Assembly: GCF_900103785.1 (NCBI RefSeq)
Contig: NZ_FNHE01000007.1
Location: 186,001 to 250,000 of the forward strand
Origin: Geodermatophilus siccatus
GTDB taxonomy: Bacteria; Actinomycetota; Actinomycetes; Mycobacteriales; Geodermatophilaceae
Length of the DNA: 64,000 nt
Direction: 5' to 3'
Shown here: positions 14,484 through 23,900 of the stretch, in pieces
How the letters are laid out: each line of letters opens with the position of its first letter
Numbering within the stretch: the first letter of the stretch is position 1
Program-made: the position numbers and the translations under genes
The notes under the pieces: model-generated
Databases searched by the model: none
What the model saw: only the letters and a program-made list of their open reading frames with translations
Told to the model about the DNA's origin: nothing

Positions 14484-15889
14484 CAGGCCCACCCCCGCCG
14501 CGGCTCGACGGTGCCGAAGACCCGCGGCGAGACCCGGATGCCCAGCTCGTCGAAGCGGTCGGTGAACCGCGGCCGCACCCCGGTGGGCACCGGCTTGCCG
14601 AGGAAGCGGCCGGCGGCGTCGACGCCTGCGGAGTAGTCGAAGAGGAACGCGTCCTGGAGCGTGACCGTCTCCCCCTCCATGCCCTGCACCTCGGTCACGT
14701 GGGTGACCCGGCGGGTGCCGTCGCGCAGCCGGGTCAGCTGGACGACGACGTCGACGGCCGAGGCGATCTGCTCGCGGATGGCGCGCAGCGGCAGGTCCAT
14801 GCCCGCCATCAGCACCAGGGTCTCCAGCCGGGCGATGGCGTCGCGCGGGGAGTTGGCGTGCACCGTCGACAGCGACCCGTCGTGGCCGGTGTTCATCGCC
14901 TGCAGCATGTCCAGCGACTCACCGCCGCGGCACTCCCCGACCACGATCCGGTCGGGGCGCATCCGCAGCGAGTTGCGCACCAGGTCGCGGATGGTGATCG
15001 CGCCCCTGCCCTCGATGTTGGGCGGCCGGGACTCCAGCCGGACGACGTGGTCCTGCTGCAGCTGCAGCTCGACGGCGTCCTCGATGGTGACGATCCGCTC
15101 GCCCTCGGGGATGAAGGAGGAGAGCACGTTGAGCAGCGTGGTCTTCCCGGTGCCGGTGCCGCCGGAGACGATCACGTTGAGCCGGGCCTCGACGCAGGCG
15201 CGCAGCAGCTCGGCCATCTCCGGGGAGAGGGTGCCGAAGCCGATCAGGTCGTCGACGGTGAACGGGTCCTTGGCGAACTTGCGGATGGTCAGCGTCGACC
15301 CGCTGAAGGCCAGCGGCGGGATGATCGCGTTGACCCGGGAGCCGTCGGCCAGCCGCGCGTCGACCAGCGGCGAGGACTCGTCGACCCGCCGTCCCACCCG
15401 GGAGACGATCCGGTCGATCACCCGGCGCAGGTGCTCCTCGGAGGTGAACCGGGCGGCCGTGCGGACCAGCCGGCCCTCCTGCTCGACGTAGACCGCGTCC
15501 GGGCCGTTGCACATGATCTCGGTGACGCAGGGGTCGTCGAGCAGCCGCTGCAGCGGGCCGTAGCCGAGGACGTCGTCGGCGAGCTCCGCGGTCAGCCGGG
15601 CGCGCTCCTCGGCCGACAGCGGGACGCGCTCCTCCTCGACCACCTCGTCGAGCTCGCCGAGGACGACGGCGCGCAGCTGCTCCTCGGACAGCGACGGGTC
15701 GTTCATCCGGTTGCCCATGCGCTCGAACAGGGCCTTGGCGACGCGGTCCTTGAGCTTGGCGAGCGCGTCGGTGGGCGGCGGCACGGCCGCCGGGGCGGCG
15801 GCCCGCGGTGCAGGGAGCGGAGTGGGCGCATCGGTCTCGGGCGCGGCGTGCCGCCCCTGGGCCGCGGCCAGCCGGGACGCGAGGTTCAC
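14483..15889 (-). CDS. tadA: Tad pilus assembly ATPase TadA/CpaF
   Basis: Hexameric secretion ATPase that powers pilin polymerisation. The protein has 468 residues: a Pro/Ala-rich, disordered N-terminal 45 residues, an all-alpha N-domain (about 50-100), the NTD2 domain, and the RecA-like motor with Walker A GGTGTGKTT (near 240-250), Walker B in DRIVVGECRGGESL and the His-box TGHDGSLSTVHANS. The start is GTG 15889. A 19-bp direct repeat places a second copy of the cpaE/tadZ end just before it, so the usual overlap of the two genes is replaced by a 28-base gap. Confidence 0.95.
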   Translation of the reverse strand: MNLASRLAAAQGRHAAPETDAPTPLPAPRAAAPAAVPPPTDALAKLKDRVAKALFERMGNRMNDPSLSEEQLRAVVLGELDEVVEEERVPLSAEERARLTAELADDVLGYGPLQRLLDDPCVTEIMCNGPDAVYVEQEGRLVRTAARFTSEEHLRRVIDRIVSRVGRRVDESSPLVDARLADGSRVNAIIPPLAFSGSTLTIRKFAKDPFTVDDLIGFGTLSPEMAELLRACVEARLNVIVSGGTGTGKTTLLNVLSSFIPEGERIVTIEDAVELQLQQDHVVRLESRPPNIEGRGAITIRDLVRNSLRMRPDRIVVGECRGGESLDMLQAMNTGHDGSLSTVHANSPRDAIARLETLVLMAGMDLPLRAIREQIASAVDVVVQLTRLRDGTRRVTHVTEVQGMEGETVTLQDAFLFDYSAGVDAAGRFLGKPVPTGVRPRFTDRFDELGIRVSPRVFGTVEPRRGWA

Positions 15890-15936
15890 GACGCCGCCCG
15901 GTGCACGGAGGCGGAGGTCACGACGCCGCCCGGTGC
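15886..15936. repeat. 19-bp direct repeat duplicating the tadZ end before tadA
   Basis: TCACGACGCCGCCCGGTGC occurs at 15886-15904 and again at 15918-15936. In the minus-strand sense it encodes the last codons and stop of tadZ (HRAAS-stop), and the second copy overlaps the tadA GTG. A 32-bp tandem duplication has apparently separated two genes that originally overlapped as GTGA. Confidence 0.7.
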
Positions 15937-17108
15937 TTGGCGCGGTAGCGGCCGGGCTTGACGATCGGGGTCGCGGCGAACCGGGACACCAGCCGCCGCA
16001 GCTCCTTGACCACCGGGTCGCGGCGACCGGAGGCGAGGATCGGCACGCCCTGGTTGGTCGACGCCGGCACCGCGGCCGAGCGCGGCAGGACGACGTCCAC
16101 CCCGGTGCCGATGGCGGTCTCGACGTCGCGCACCGACAGCCCGCCCTTGGGGTCGGCGAGGTTCATGACCACGTGCCGGCCGGCCGGGATCATGCACAGC
16201 TCGCGGAGCACGTCGAGCTCCTTGCGCAGGCCGCGGACGCCGGGGACGTCCATGCTGCTGAGCATCACGACGTCGGTGGCCCGGTCGAGGGCGGCGAGCG
16301 TCTGCTCCGACAGCCCCGGCGCGGTGTCGACGACGACGTAGCGGAACTCGCGGGCCAGCGAGGCGAGCAGCCGGCTGACGTCGGCGGCGCTCACCGTGTC
16401 GCCGGCGGCCGGGGACTCCGCGCCGCACACGGCGTACAGGCCGCTGGGGTGCTGGGTGAGGAAGGTCTTGAGCACCATCGTGTCCTCGGCCGCCGGGCCG
16501 TGCGCGACGTCGGGCAGCGCGTACTCGGGCGTCAGGCCCAGCGCGGAGGCGACGTCGCCGAACTGGACGTCGAGGTCGACGAGCACGGTCGACTGGGGCG
16601 CGGCCGCGGTGAGGCCGATCGCCAGGTTGGCCGAGACGGTCGTCTTGCCGACGCCGCCCTTCGGGGAGGCCACGGCGATGACCCGCCCGGTGTAGCGGGC
16701 GGTCTCCTCGACCGGGCGCAGCACCCGCCGGCGCCCGGCCGCGGCCGAGCCGGCGCGCTCGACGGCGGCGCGGATCTCGCCGGCGTCGGCGGTGGGCGCG
16801 AGCAGGTCGCGGACGCCGGCCCGCATCGCCTCCTGCCAGGTCTGCGGCGCCGGGTCGGCGAGCAGGACGACGCTGATGCCGGGGCACTGCACGTCGAGCC
16901 GGGCGGCCAGGGAGAACACCTCCTGCGGCGGCGCGAGCGGGCCGACCAGCAGGACCTCGGGCAGCTCGCCGTCGACGAGCTGCTCGAACAGCCGGGCCGG
17001 GTCGGCAGGCAGCCGGCCGGCGGGCAGCACGTGCACGTCGCCGTCGGTCGCCTGCTTGACGCGCAGGACGAGTTCCTCGTCGGCTGCGCCGAGCACCACG
17101 CGACTCAT
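15918..17108 (-). CDS. tadZ: Tad locus MinD/ParA-like ATPase TadZ/CpaE
   Basis: Localisation factor for the Tad pilus, 396 residues. An N-terminal receiver-like domain without a clear phosphorylation site (about 1-125) is followed by a ParA/MinD-type ATPase with the deviant Walker A PKGGVGKTT (149-157), the switch segment VLVDLDVQFGDV and VVVDTAPGLSEQT. It is thought to place the pilus machinery at the cell pole. The ATG at 17108 overlaps the rcpC stop. The large open frame that continues upstream of this ATG belongs to other genes on the same strand and is not part of the protein. Confidence 0.93.
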   Translation of the reverse strand: MSRVVLGAADEELVLRVKQATDGDVHVLPAGRLPADPARLFEQLVDGELPEVLLVGPLAPPQEVFSLAARLDVQCPGISVVLLADPAPQTWQEAMRAGVRDLLAPTADAGEIRAAVERAGSAAAGRRRVLRPVEETARYTGRVIAVASPKGGVGKTTVSANLAIGLTAAAPQSTVLVDLDVQFGDVASALGLTPEYALPDVAHGPAAEDTMVLKTFLTQHPSGLYAVCGAESPAAGDTVSAADVSRLLASLAREFRYVVVDTAPGLSEQTLAALDRATDVVMLSSMDVPGVRGLRKELDVLRELCMIPAGRHVVMNLADPKGGLSVRDVETAIGTGVDVVLPRSAAVPASTNQGVPILASGRRDPVVKELRRLVSRFAATPIVKPGRYRAKHRAAS

Positions 17109-17839
17109 GAGTAGTCCTTGTCGTAGACGGTGGCCGGGGAGAGGACCTCTGTGCCGGTCGGGTCGACGCCCTCGGGCTCGAGGGAGAGCCAGACGGTGCC
17201 GTGCTCCATGCCGAAGACGACCGCCTCGGCCGCCTCGGGGCGCAGCCCGAGGGTGACCATGAGGCTGGCCGAGGGCGCCGCGCCGCCGGAGGAGGCGGTG
17301 TCGGTCCCCTCGCCGTCCGCGACGGCGACCGGCGCACCCTGCACCTGGGTGACCAGGACCCGGCTGAGGACGGCGTGGGTCCGTCCGTCGAGGGAGACGT
17401 GCACGCCCACGGTGTCCCCCGCGGCCAGCCGGCCGCCGACCGCGCGCTGCGGCTCGAGCAGCAGGCTGACCTCGGCGGCTCCCTCGGGGGCGGGGACCGT
17501 GCCGGGCACGCCGAGGTCCTCCGGGACGGCGAAGCGGGCGGCCAGCAGCTGCTCGCCCGGCTGCAGGTCGACGGTGGCGACCCGGCCGGCCAGCTCGCCG
17601 AGGTCGGTCACGGCACCGGGGACCGCGGCCTTGGCCGGCAGCCGCTCGGTGCGGACCAGCTCGGCCAGCTGGTCCCCCGGCGTCCCCTCGGCGACCGGCA
17701 GGTCGACCACGAGCACGTCCACGGTCCGCACCCCGGCGAGGGCGCGGGCGTCGGCGCCGCGCACGTAGGCCAGGAGGACCACGGCGCCGGTGGCGGCGAG
17801 GAGCAGCGCCGCCAGGGCGGCTAGCAGTCGGCGTCTCAA
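17105..17839 (-). CDS. cpaB: Flp pilus assembly protein CpaB/RcpC (SAF domain)
   Basis: A 244-residue protein with one N-terminal membrane segment (LLAALAALLLAATGAVVLLAYV) and an extracytoplasmic SAF domain (VDLPVAEGTPGDQL, then ATVDLQPGEQLLAARF), followed by the RcpC beta domain (VSLLLEPQRAVGGRLAAGDTVGVHV). In Tad systems it sits between the inner machinery and the cell wall. The start is a TTG at 17839, chosen because AGGGGA precedes it at the right distance and no ATG or GTG gives the signal anchor. Confidence 0.88.
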   Translation of the reverse strand: MRRRLLAALAALLLAATGAVVLLAYVRGADARALAGVRTVDVLVVDLPVAEGTPGDQLAELVRTERLPAKAAVPGAVTDLGELAGRVATVDLQPGEQLLAARFAVPEDLGVPGTVPAPEGAAEVSLLLEPQRAVGGRLAAGDTVGVHVSLDGRTHAVLSRVLVTQVQGAPVAVADGEGTDTASSGGAAPSASLMVTLGLRPEAAEAVVFGMEHGTVWLSLEPEGVDPTGTEVLSPATVYDKDYS

Positions 17840-17848
17840 CGAGGTCCC

Positions 17849-18841
17849 CTATCGGACGAGTCGGAGGACCCAGGCACCCAGGGAGGGCGCGCCGGGGCCG
17901 TAGGTGAAGGAGTCGCCGGCGTCGACGAAGCGGGTGAAGTAGCCGCGGATGCAGCGGTCCTCGCCCTTGCACGGCTGGCCGGCGTCGTACTGGCCGCCGA
18001 AGTGGTAGGCGGTGATCGTGAACGCCGCGTACCCGTAGACGTGGTACCAGGCGCTGCTGCCGGTGCCGCCCGCCTCGTCGAAGATCGGCAGGAGCACGGT
18101 CCGGCCCAGGAGCGCGGCCACGTCGTCGGTGTCGCAGCCCTGCGACGGGTTGTTGCCCGGCTCGGAGGTGAACCGGCCGCCCACGCGGCTGGTGGCCCGG
18201 CAGGTGGTCCCGCCGTCCGTGGTGAGCCAGCCGAAGCCGCCGGGGACGAACACGTCCGACGGCCCGGTGCACCCGGTGCCGGACTTCTTGGGCAGCTCGA
18301 TGGTGCGCGCGGTGGTGGTCGAGGGCAGGCCGCCGCCGGTCTGGGCCTGGAACTCGCACCACGAGAAGACCAGCGGCAGCATCGCCGTCCCACCGGTGGG
18401 CGCGCCCCAGGCGACGGTCGCGCTGGCCGCCACCTGGGTCGAGTCGTGGCCGATGACCGGCGCGAACCAGTGCTCCTGCGGGGTGCTGCCGGTCACCGTG
18501 ACCCGCAGCGGGTCGGAGGCGAGCACCGGTGGGGCGGCGGTGGCGTCGCCGAGGTTGGCGTCGACCAGCGCCTGCGCGGTGGCCCGCATGTCGCCGCAGG
18601 CGCCGCGGGCGCAGTCGCGGGCGACGGCGAGGGCCGCGGCGTCGGCGGCCGTCTGCAGCCGGGCCCTCTCCGCGTACAGGGCGCCGATGTCGACGGCGAT
18701 CGCGGTGAACCCGAGGACGGGCACCATCAGCAGCGCCAGGAGCACCGCGGAGCCGCCGCGCTCGCCGGCGAGCCGGCGCCGGAGGGCAGGGCGGGCGCCC
18801 TGCGGTCTCCCGGCGCGACGGTCCTCCCTCAGCCGTTGCAC
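17849..18841 (-). CDS. TadG-like pilus-associated protein (TadE/TadG N-terminal segment)
   Basis: A 330-residue protein that starts with the TadE/TadG-type segment GERGGSAVLLALLMVPVLGFTAIAVDIGALYAERARLQTAADAAALA, i.e. a membrane helix followed by the hallmark A-D-A-A-A-L-A helix of Tad pseudopilin-like proteins. The rest is extracytoplasmic with about eight Cys residues and no von Willebrand domain, unlike long TadG proteins. It may be a minor pilin or surface component. The start is GTG 18841, overlapping the TadE-like stop by 13 bases; this overlap and the preserved basic leader support it. Confidence 0.85.
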   Translation of the reverse strand: MQRLREDRRAGRPQGARPALRRRLAGERGGSAVLLALLMVPVLGFTAIAVDIGALYAERARLQTAADAAALAVARDCARGACGDMRATAQALVDANLGDATAAPPVLASDPLRVTVTGSTPQEHWFAPVIGHDSTQVAASATVAWGAPTGGTAMLPLVFSWCEFQAQTGGGLPSTTTARTIELPKKSGTGCTGPSDVFVPGGFGWLTTDGGTTCRATSRVGGRFTSEPGNNPSQGCDTDDVAALLGRTVLLPIFDEAGGTGSSAWYHVYGYAAFTITAYHFGGQYDAGQPCKGEDRCIRGYFTRFVDAGDSFTYGPGAPSLGAWVLRLVR

Positions 18842-19224
18842 CGCATGACCCCCGTCCCGGTCAGGTCGATGTCCGCGCCGAAGAAGTCGGTGAGGAAGGG
18901 CATCGGGTAGTCGACGGTCACCCGCACGTTCGTGGTGGTCGTGCTGGTCGGCGGGCAGGCCGTCGGCGCGACGGTGATCTGCGCGTCGGTGACGACCGGG
19001 TCGAGCGTCGGGGTGGCGCTGCGGACGGCGGCGCGCGCCGCGGCGGGGTCGTTCTGCAGGGCCATCACCCGGGCGCCCTCGCGGGCGGCGGCGGACAGGG
19101 TGCCCTGCACCTGGAACGCGTGCCCGAACTCGGCGATGCCGAGCACCAGGAGCAGCAGCAGCGGCACGATGAACGCGAACTCCACGGCGCTCGCGCCGTG
19201 CTCGTCGCGCAGTCGGGTGCGCAC
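18829..19224 (-). CDS. tadE: TadE-like pseudopilin
   Basis: A 131-residue pseudopilin. A short basic leader is followed by DEHGASAVEFAFIVPLLLLLVLGIAEFG: the G-A-S-A-V-E-F pattern places a prepilin peptidase cleavage site after Gly with Glu at +5. The rest is a small periplasm-side domain ending with a Cys near the C-terminus (MRCNG). TadE proteins are minor pilins needed for Flp assembly. The start is GTG 19224 with AGGAGG about ten bases upstream. It is separated from the flp gene by a strong hairpin. Confidence 0.88.
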   Translation of the reverse strand: MRTRLRDEHGASAVEFAFIVPLLLLLVLGIAEFGHAFQVQGTLSAAAREGARVMALQNDPAAARAAVRSATPTLDPVVTDAQITVAPTACPPTSTTTTNVRVTVDYPMPFLTDFFGADIDLTGTGVMRCNG

Positions 19225-19270
19225 TCCTCCCCCACCTCCTCTCCCGCTGTCGTCGTCCGGGTGCGGCGCG

Positions 19271-19304
19271 GCGCAGCGGCCCCGGGGGGACGGGGCCGCT
19301 GCGC
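19271..19304. terminator. 14-bp perfect hairpin between flp and tadE
   Basis: GCGCAGCGGCCCCG and CGGGGCCGCTGCGC are exact reverse complements with a 6-base loop. It lies just after the flp pilin stop. A partial terminator or 3' stabiliser here would make the pilin mRNA more abundant than the machinery mRNA, a common arrangement for major pilins. Confidence 0.7.
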
Positions 19305-19322
19305 CGTGGCGTGCGGTCCGGG

Positions 19323-19568
19323 TCAGCCGGCGGCGGGGGCGGCCGGGGTGGTGGCGGCGTCCTGCAGGTCGCCGCCGATGCTGTTGAAGAGGGCCTCGAG
19401 CTGGTCGCTGAGGAAGATGACCGCGCCGATGATCGCGACGGCGATCAGGCCGACCATGAGGCCGTACTCGACGGCGGTCGCGCCCTTCTCCTCGCGCTTG
19501 AGGCGCTCCTCGGCGAACGAGTAGAGCGTGGCGAGCGTGGCCAGCGGGTTGGGGACGAGGTTCAGCAC
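19323..19568 (-). CDS. flp: Flp-type major pilin
   Basis: An 81-residue pilin precursor. A 29-residue leader ending KREEKG is followed by ATAVEYGLMVGLIAVAIIGAVIFL: cleavage after Gly29 gives Ala +1, Glu +5 and Tyr +6, the signature of Flp pilins. The mature 52-residue chain is nearly all hydrophobic helix, with a short Thr/Ala/Pro-rich tail. The start is GTG 19568 with AGGGAG five bases upstream; the longer frame upstream lacks a ribosome site. A 230-base gap separates it from the prepilin peptidase gene and probably holds its own promoter. Confidence 0.95.
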   Translation of the reverse strand: MLNLVPNPLATLATLYSFAEERLKREEKGATAVEYGLMVGLIAVAIIGAVIFLSDQLEALFNSIGGDLQDAATTPAAPAAG

Positions 19569-19799
19569 GGGGACTCCCTGGGGACGGTGCCGGCCGGTCC
19601 GGGTCGGGCGACCCGGCGTCGCGGCACTTGCCAGGAGGTGTCGAGCGGTCGGATGCCCGGCTTGAGCCCCGGCCACCCGGTCGGCGGACACCGTCCACCT
19701 GCCCGGGCGACCGCTCCGCCGCCGGGGTCACCGCCCGTGACGGCCAGCTCCCGGCCATCTCCGCGGGGACGGCCGTGACGGTCAGGGCAGCAGCGACGC

Positions 19800-20471
19800 T
19801 CAGGGCAGCAGCGCGGTCCCGCCGATGACGAGGGCTGCGCCGGCGAGCATGGCCGGGCCGAACGGCAGCTCGCCGCGCAGCCCGATCCGCCGGGTCGCCA
19901 GCAGGCCCAGCGCCACGACGGCCTGGACGACGAAGCCGGTGAGTGTGCCCAGCACGACCGCCGCCCAGCCGAGCCAGCCCAGGTACAGGCCGAGGAGCGC
20001 GGCCAGCTTCACGTCGCCCATGCCCAGGCCACCGGGCGAGACGAGCGCGAGCACGAGGTACACCGTGAACAGGGCCGCGGCGCCCAGCACGGCGCGCAGC
20101 AGCGCGTCCCAGGCGCCGTCGACGAGGGCCGGGAGGAGCAGCAGCGCCGTCCCCGCGGCGAGCGCCGGCAGCACCACGCGGTTGGGCAGCAGCCGGTGCT
20201 GCAGGTCGACCACGGCGAGCAGCACGCCCGCGACGGCGAGCAGCAGGAACGCCGGCAGCTCCCAGGAGAGCCCGGTGCTCAGCGCGGTGAGCACCGTCAG
20301 CAGCGCGGTCGCGACCTCGACCACCGGCGGGCGGACGGCGACCGGCCCGGGCCCCAGCAGCTCCCGGGCGCCGGCACCCGGCGGCCAGGGGAAGCGCCCG
20401 GCGGCGCGGTTGGCCAGCAGGCCCGCGCCCGCCCCGAGGAGCAGGGCGACGACGGCGAGGGCGGGAAGCAC
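19800..20471 (-). CDS. A24 prepilin peptidase (TadV/CpaA type)
   Basis: Membrane aspartic protease that cleaves Flp and TadE-type prepilins. The protein is 223 residues with about seven hydrophobic segments. The two catalytic aspartates are visible as Asp89 (VVDLQHRLLPNRV) and Asp153 in the GxGD motif (GLGMGDVKLAALLGLYLG). It lacks the Cys-rich methylase domain of PilD, as is usual for TadV-like enzymes. The start is GTG 20471, just before the first hydrophobic segment. It is the first gene of the tad region on this strand. Confidence 0.92.
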   Translation of the reverse strand: MLPALAVVALLLGAGAGLLANRAAGRFPWPPGAGARELLGPGPVAVRPPVVEVATALLTVLTALSTGLSWELPAFLLLAVAGVLLAVVDLQHRLLPNRVVLPALAAGTALLLLPALVDGAWDALLRAVLGAAALFTVYLVLALVSPGGLGMGDVKLAALLGLYLGWLGWAAVVLGTLTGFVVQAVVALGLLATRRIGLRGELPFGPAMLAGAALVIGGTALLP

Positions 20472-20609
20472 GGGGCGACGATGACACGGCCGGGCCCGCG
20501 CACGCGGGAACGCCACCGGTCCGGGGCGCCGGCGAGGGTGCGTCATCGGCCTGATCGGTGCACGGGCTCCCCGTCCCACCCGACCGGTGTTTCCGGCACG
20601 CTCGGCGGC

Positions 20610-20903
20610 ATGAGCGAGACCGCGCAGGTCGCCCTGGCCGTCGTCTGCTTCTCCGTGGCGCTGCTCGCTCAGGTCACCGGCCTGGCGCTGCTGGCCGCAG
20701 ACGCCCGTCGGACCGGCTCCGCCCTGCGTCGCTGGCGCGACGGCGGCACGGCAGGACGCGATAGGGAGGCGCCCGTCCGGCTCGGTGAGCTCACCGGCCT
20801 GCTGGACTCCCTGCTGGGCAACCGGTTCGACCGTGCTGCCGCCACCGCGCTGCTGCTGATCGGCGTCGTGGCGGGCGCGCTGGGCTGGTTCCTGGCGCTC
20901 TGA
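20610..20903 (+). CDS. Hypothetical membrane protein with two membrane segments
   Basis: A 97-residue protein with hydrophobic segments at residues 5-29 and 76-96 and a basic, polar middle (RRTGSALRRWRDGG, then RLGELTGLLDSLLGNRFDRA). No family is recognised. It diverges from the prepilin peptidase gene (138 bases between starts) and converges on the large PKD protein gene, from which it is separated by a 17-bp hairpin. Third-position GC and the clear two-segment topology support coding. A role with the neighbouring pilus is possible but not shown. Confidence 0.65.
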   Translation: MSETAQVALAVVCFSVALLAQVTGLALLAADARRTGSALRRWRDGGTAGRDREAPVRLGELTGLLDSLLGNRFDRAAATALLLIGVVAGALGWFLAL

Positions 20904-20935
20904 CTGGGCCAGCCCGCCGGGCGTGCAGCGGACGG

Positions 20936-20976
20936 CGGCGCCGGGACGGGGGGCTGCTCCCCGTCCCGGCGCCGCG
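20936..20976. terminator. 17-bp perfect hairpin, bidirectional terminator
   Basis: The left arm 20936-20952 and right arm 20960-20976 (GCCGGGACGGGG and CCCCGTCCCGGC at the core) are exact complements around a 7-base loop. It lies between the convergent ends of the 20610 gene and the PKD protein gene, so it can terminate both. Confidence 0.85.
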
Positions 20977-20992
20977 GGGGTGGAGTCGCCGC

Positions 20993-23900
20993 TCAGCGCC
21001 CGGCGGTCACCTCGAACCCGCTGACCCGGACCGCCGTCGCCGCGGTGGCGCTGGCCGGCCGGTAGGCCGCGATCCCGACCGCACCCGGCGCCTGCAGGGC
21101 GGCGGTGGCGTCGGCGCGCACCAGCTGCGGCGTCGTGGGCTCGGCGGTGCCGGCCGCCCACACCGCTGCGGCCACGTCGGTGCTGCCGGCGCCGGACACC
21201 CGGACCCGCACCTCCAGGCGCATCCCCGGTGTGTAGGTCAGGCCCGGGACGACGACCTCGCCGCCCGGCCAGCCCTCGACGCCCCCGGCCAGCCGGGACA
21301 GCGTCAGCGACACCCGCCCGTCGGCGGCGACCCTGACCAGCACGCGGTACTCGGTGCCCGCCGAGACCCGCCGGCCGGTGACGTACACGTACGTGCCGGC
21401 CCCGGTGGGCATCGAGCTGAGCGCGAACGAGGTGCGCACGTCGGCCGAGGTCGTGGAGACCCCGCCGAGGAGCGCGCCGGTGTTGTTGCCCGCGGCCGGC
21501 AGCGCGAGCTCCCCCGTCCCGGGGCGCACCGACAGCCGGGCCGCGCCGGCCGTCGCCGTCCACGCGCCGCCGAGGTCCGCGGTGCCCCAGCCGCCGGTCG
21601 TCGTCCGGTTGAAGGCGTCGCGGGCGAGCGCGCCGACCGGCGGCGCGGTGACCGTCACCTGCTGCGCGCTGCTGCCGGTGGCACCGTCGTCGTCGGTGAC
21701 CGTCAGGGTCACCGTGTACGTGCCCGCCGCGGCGTAGGTGTGCGGCGCCGTGGCACCGGTCGCCGTCCCGCCGTCGCCGAAGGACCAGGCGTACGAGGTG
21801 ACGGAGCCGTCGGTGTCCACCGAGCCCCGGCCGTCGACCGCCACGGTGGTCCCGCTGGTGGCCACGGTGAAGGCGGCCGCGGGCGGCCGGTTGGCCGGGG
21901 GCGCGGTCACGGTGACCTGGCGCGAGGTCGTGCCGGTCCGTCCGCCGTCGTCGGTGACGGTCAACGTGACGGTGTGCGTGCCAGCCGCCGCGTAGGTGTG
22001 CGTGGCGGTGGCGCCGGAGCCGGCGGGGGTGCCGTCGCCCCAGTTCCAGGCGTGCGCGGTGACCCGGCCGCCGGTGTCGGTCGAGCCGCTGCCGTCGACG
22101 GCCACGGTCAGGTCGCGCGAGGTCGTGGTGAACGACGCGGTCGGCGCGGTGTCGGTGGGCCGGCCGGTGGTGCCCAGGGTGAAGTGGTTGGCCACCTTGT
22201 CCGCGGACAGCACCGCCGGGTAGAGGGCGACCTCGTCGACCTGCGCGTTGACGTACTCGGCGCCGGCCCAGGTGCGGTCACCACCCACCCGCCAGTAGCC
22301 GTGGTTGTGCTGTCCCCGGGTCCCGTCGGCGCGGGAGGCGACGAGCCTGCCGTCCACGAACAGCTGCATGCCGGTGCGGCCCAGGGACGCCACGACGTGG
22401 TGCCAGCGGCCGTCGTTGTAGGCCGTGGGCGTGGTGAGCAGCTTGGTCTCCAGCGGCCACACGCCGAAGTTCAGCCGGCCGGCGGCGTCCATGTACACCA
22501 GCCGGTCGTGGTGGACGCTGCTGCCGGTCCGCAGGTTGCCGAAGCCGAGGAACCGGCCACCGGCCGTGGTCGTGGTGCTGAACCAGAACTCGGCGCTGAA
22601 GGTCTGCGGCGCCGAGGTCGGCGTGGTGGTGGCCAGGTAGCCGGCGGTCGTGCCGTTGAGCCGCACGGCGCCGTCGGGGTCACCGGCGACCGCGCCGGGC
22701 CCGCGGGTCACCCCGGCGAAGGCCTGCAGGTCGTTGCCACCGGCCCGGTCGAAGCCGGTCGCGCCGGAGCCCTCACCCAGCGGCCAGTAGGAGGTCGCCC
22801 CGTCGGCCTGCACCGCTGACGAGTACGCCCGGGCGGAGGTGCCGGCGGCCGGCACCTGCACCGCCACCTGGGGCAGCGAGACGGTGGTGCCGGCCGGGTC
22901 GGCGACGGTGACCCGGTAGGAGTGCGCCCCGGCGGTCAGGCCGGTGTCGGTCCAGCCGAGCACCGGCCGGTCCCACCACTGCGAGGGGCGGGTGAGCGTG
23001 GCGACCGGCGTGGTGCCGCCGTCCCGGTACACGCGGTAGGTCAGGTGCTCGTTGTCCGGGTCGCTCGCGGCCCGCCAGGCCACGCGCACGGTGCCGGCAC
23101 CGAGGACGGCGGCGGTCGGCGTGGACCCGGAGACGTCCGGACCCACCCGGTTCGGTGCGATCGACGGCAGCGCGTAGCGCACCAGGCCCTGCTGCGCGAC
23201 GCCGTTGACCGTGGGGAACTCGCCGCCGTAGACGACGTAGCGGCCGTTGCCGCTGACGCTCCAGCCGGCCTGCGCCTGCCCGGTGGCGGTGCCGGCGGCC
23301 ATGGTCGGGAACCAGGGCAGCACGGTCGGCGCCGGCTGCCGCTGCCAGGTCGGGTGGTGCAGGTTGCCGACGATGCCGGTGGCCGCCGTGCTGAGCGCCG
23401 TCGCCCGCTTCCAGACCCGCTCGGTCTGCTCCGGGAAGCTGCCGATGTCGTCGCAGTCGTGCGCGTGGTTGGCCTGGTAGAGCACGCCGCCCATCGGGTG
23501 GGTGGCGTAGGAGTCGCCCCAGCAGTCGTTGATCCACCGCACCCGGCCCCCGGTGACCTCGGCCGCGAAGGAGCCCTCGAGGTTGCCCGGGCCGAAGAAG
23601 TTGTAGCCGGTGCCGTAGACCGCCGTCCCGTCGGTGGACAGGCTCCAGATCGCCGAGTTCACGCCCTGGTTGGTGAGCTGCTGGTTGATCGCGAAGGGCC
23701 GGGTGACGCTGGTGAACGCGTCGACCGCCGCGACGCCGGTCGCCCGGACGCCGTTCATGGTGTCGAAGCGGCCGGCGACGACGAGCTGGGTGTTGCCGTT
23801 CGTGAGGACCATCGAGAGGACCTCGTTGGTCAGCGTCCGGTTGCCGTCGGTGTTGCCGGCGGTGCTGCCGTAGCCGGGCACCGGCGCCCAGGTGGTCAGC

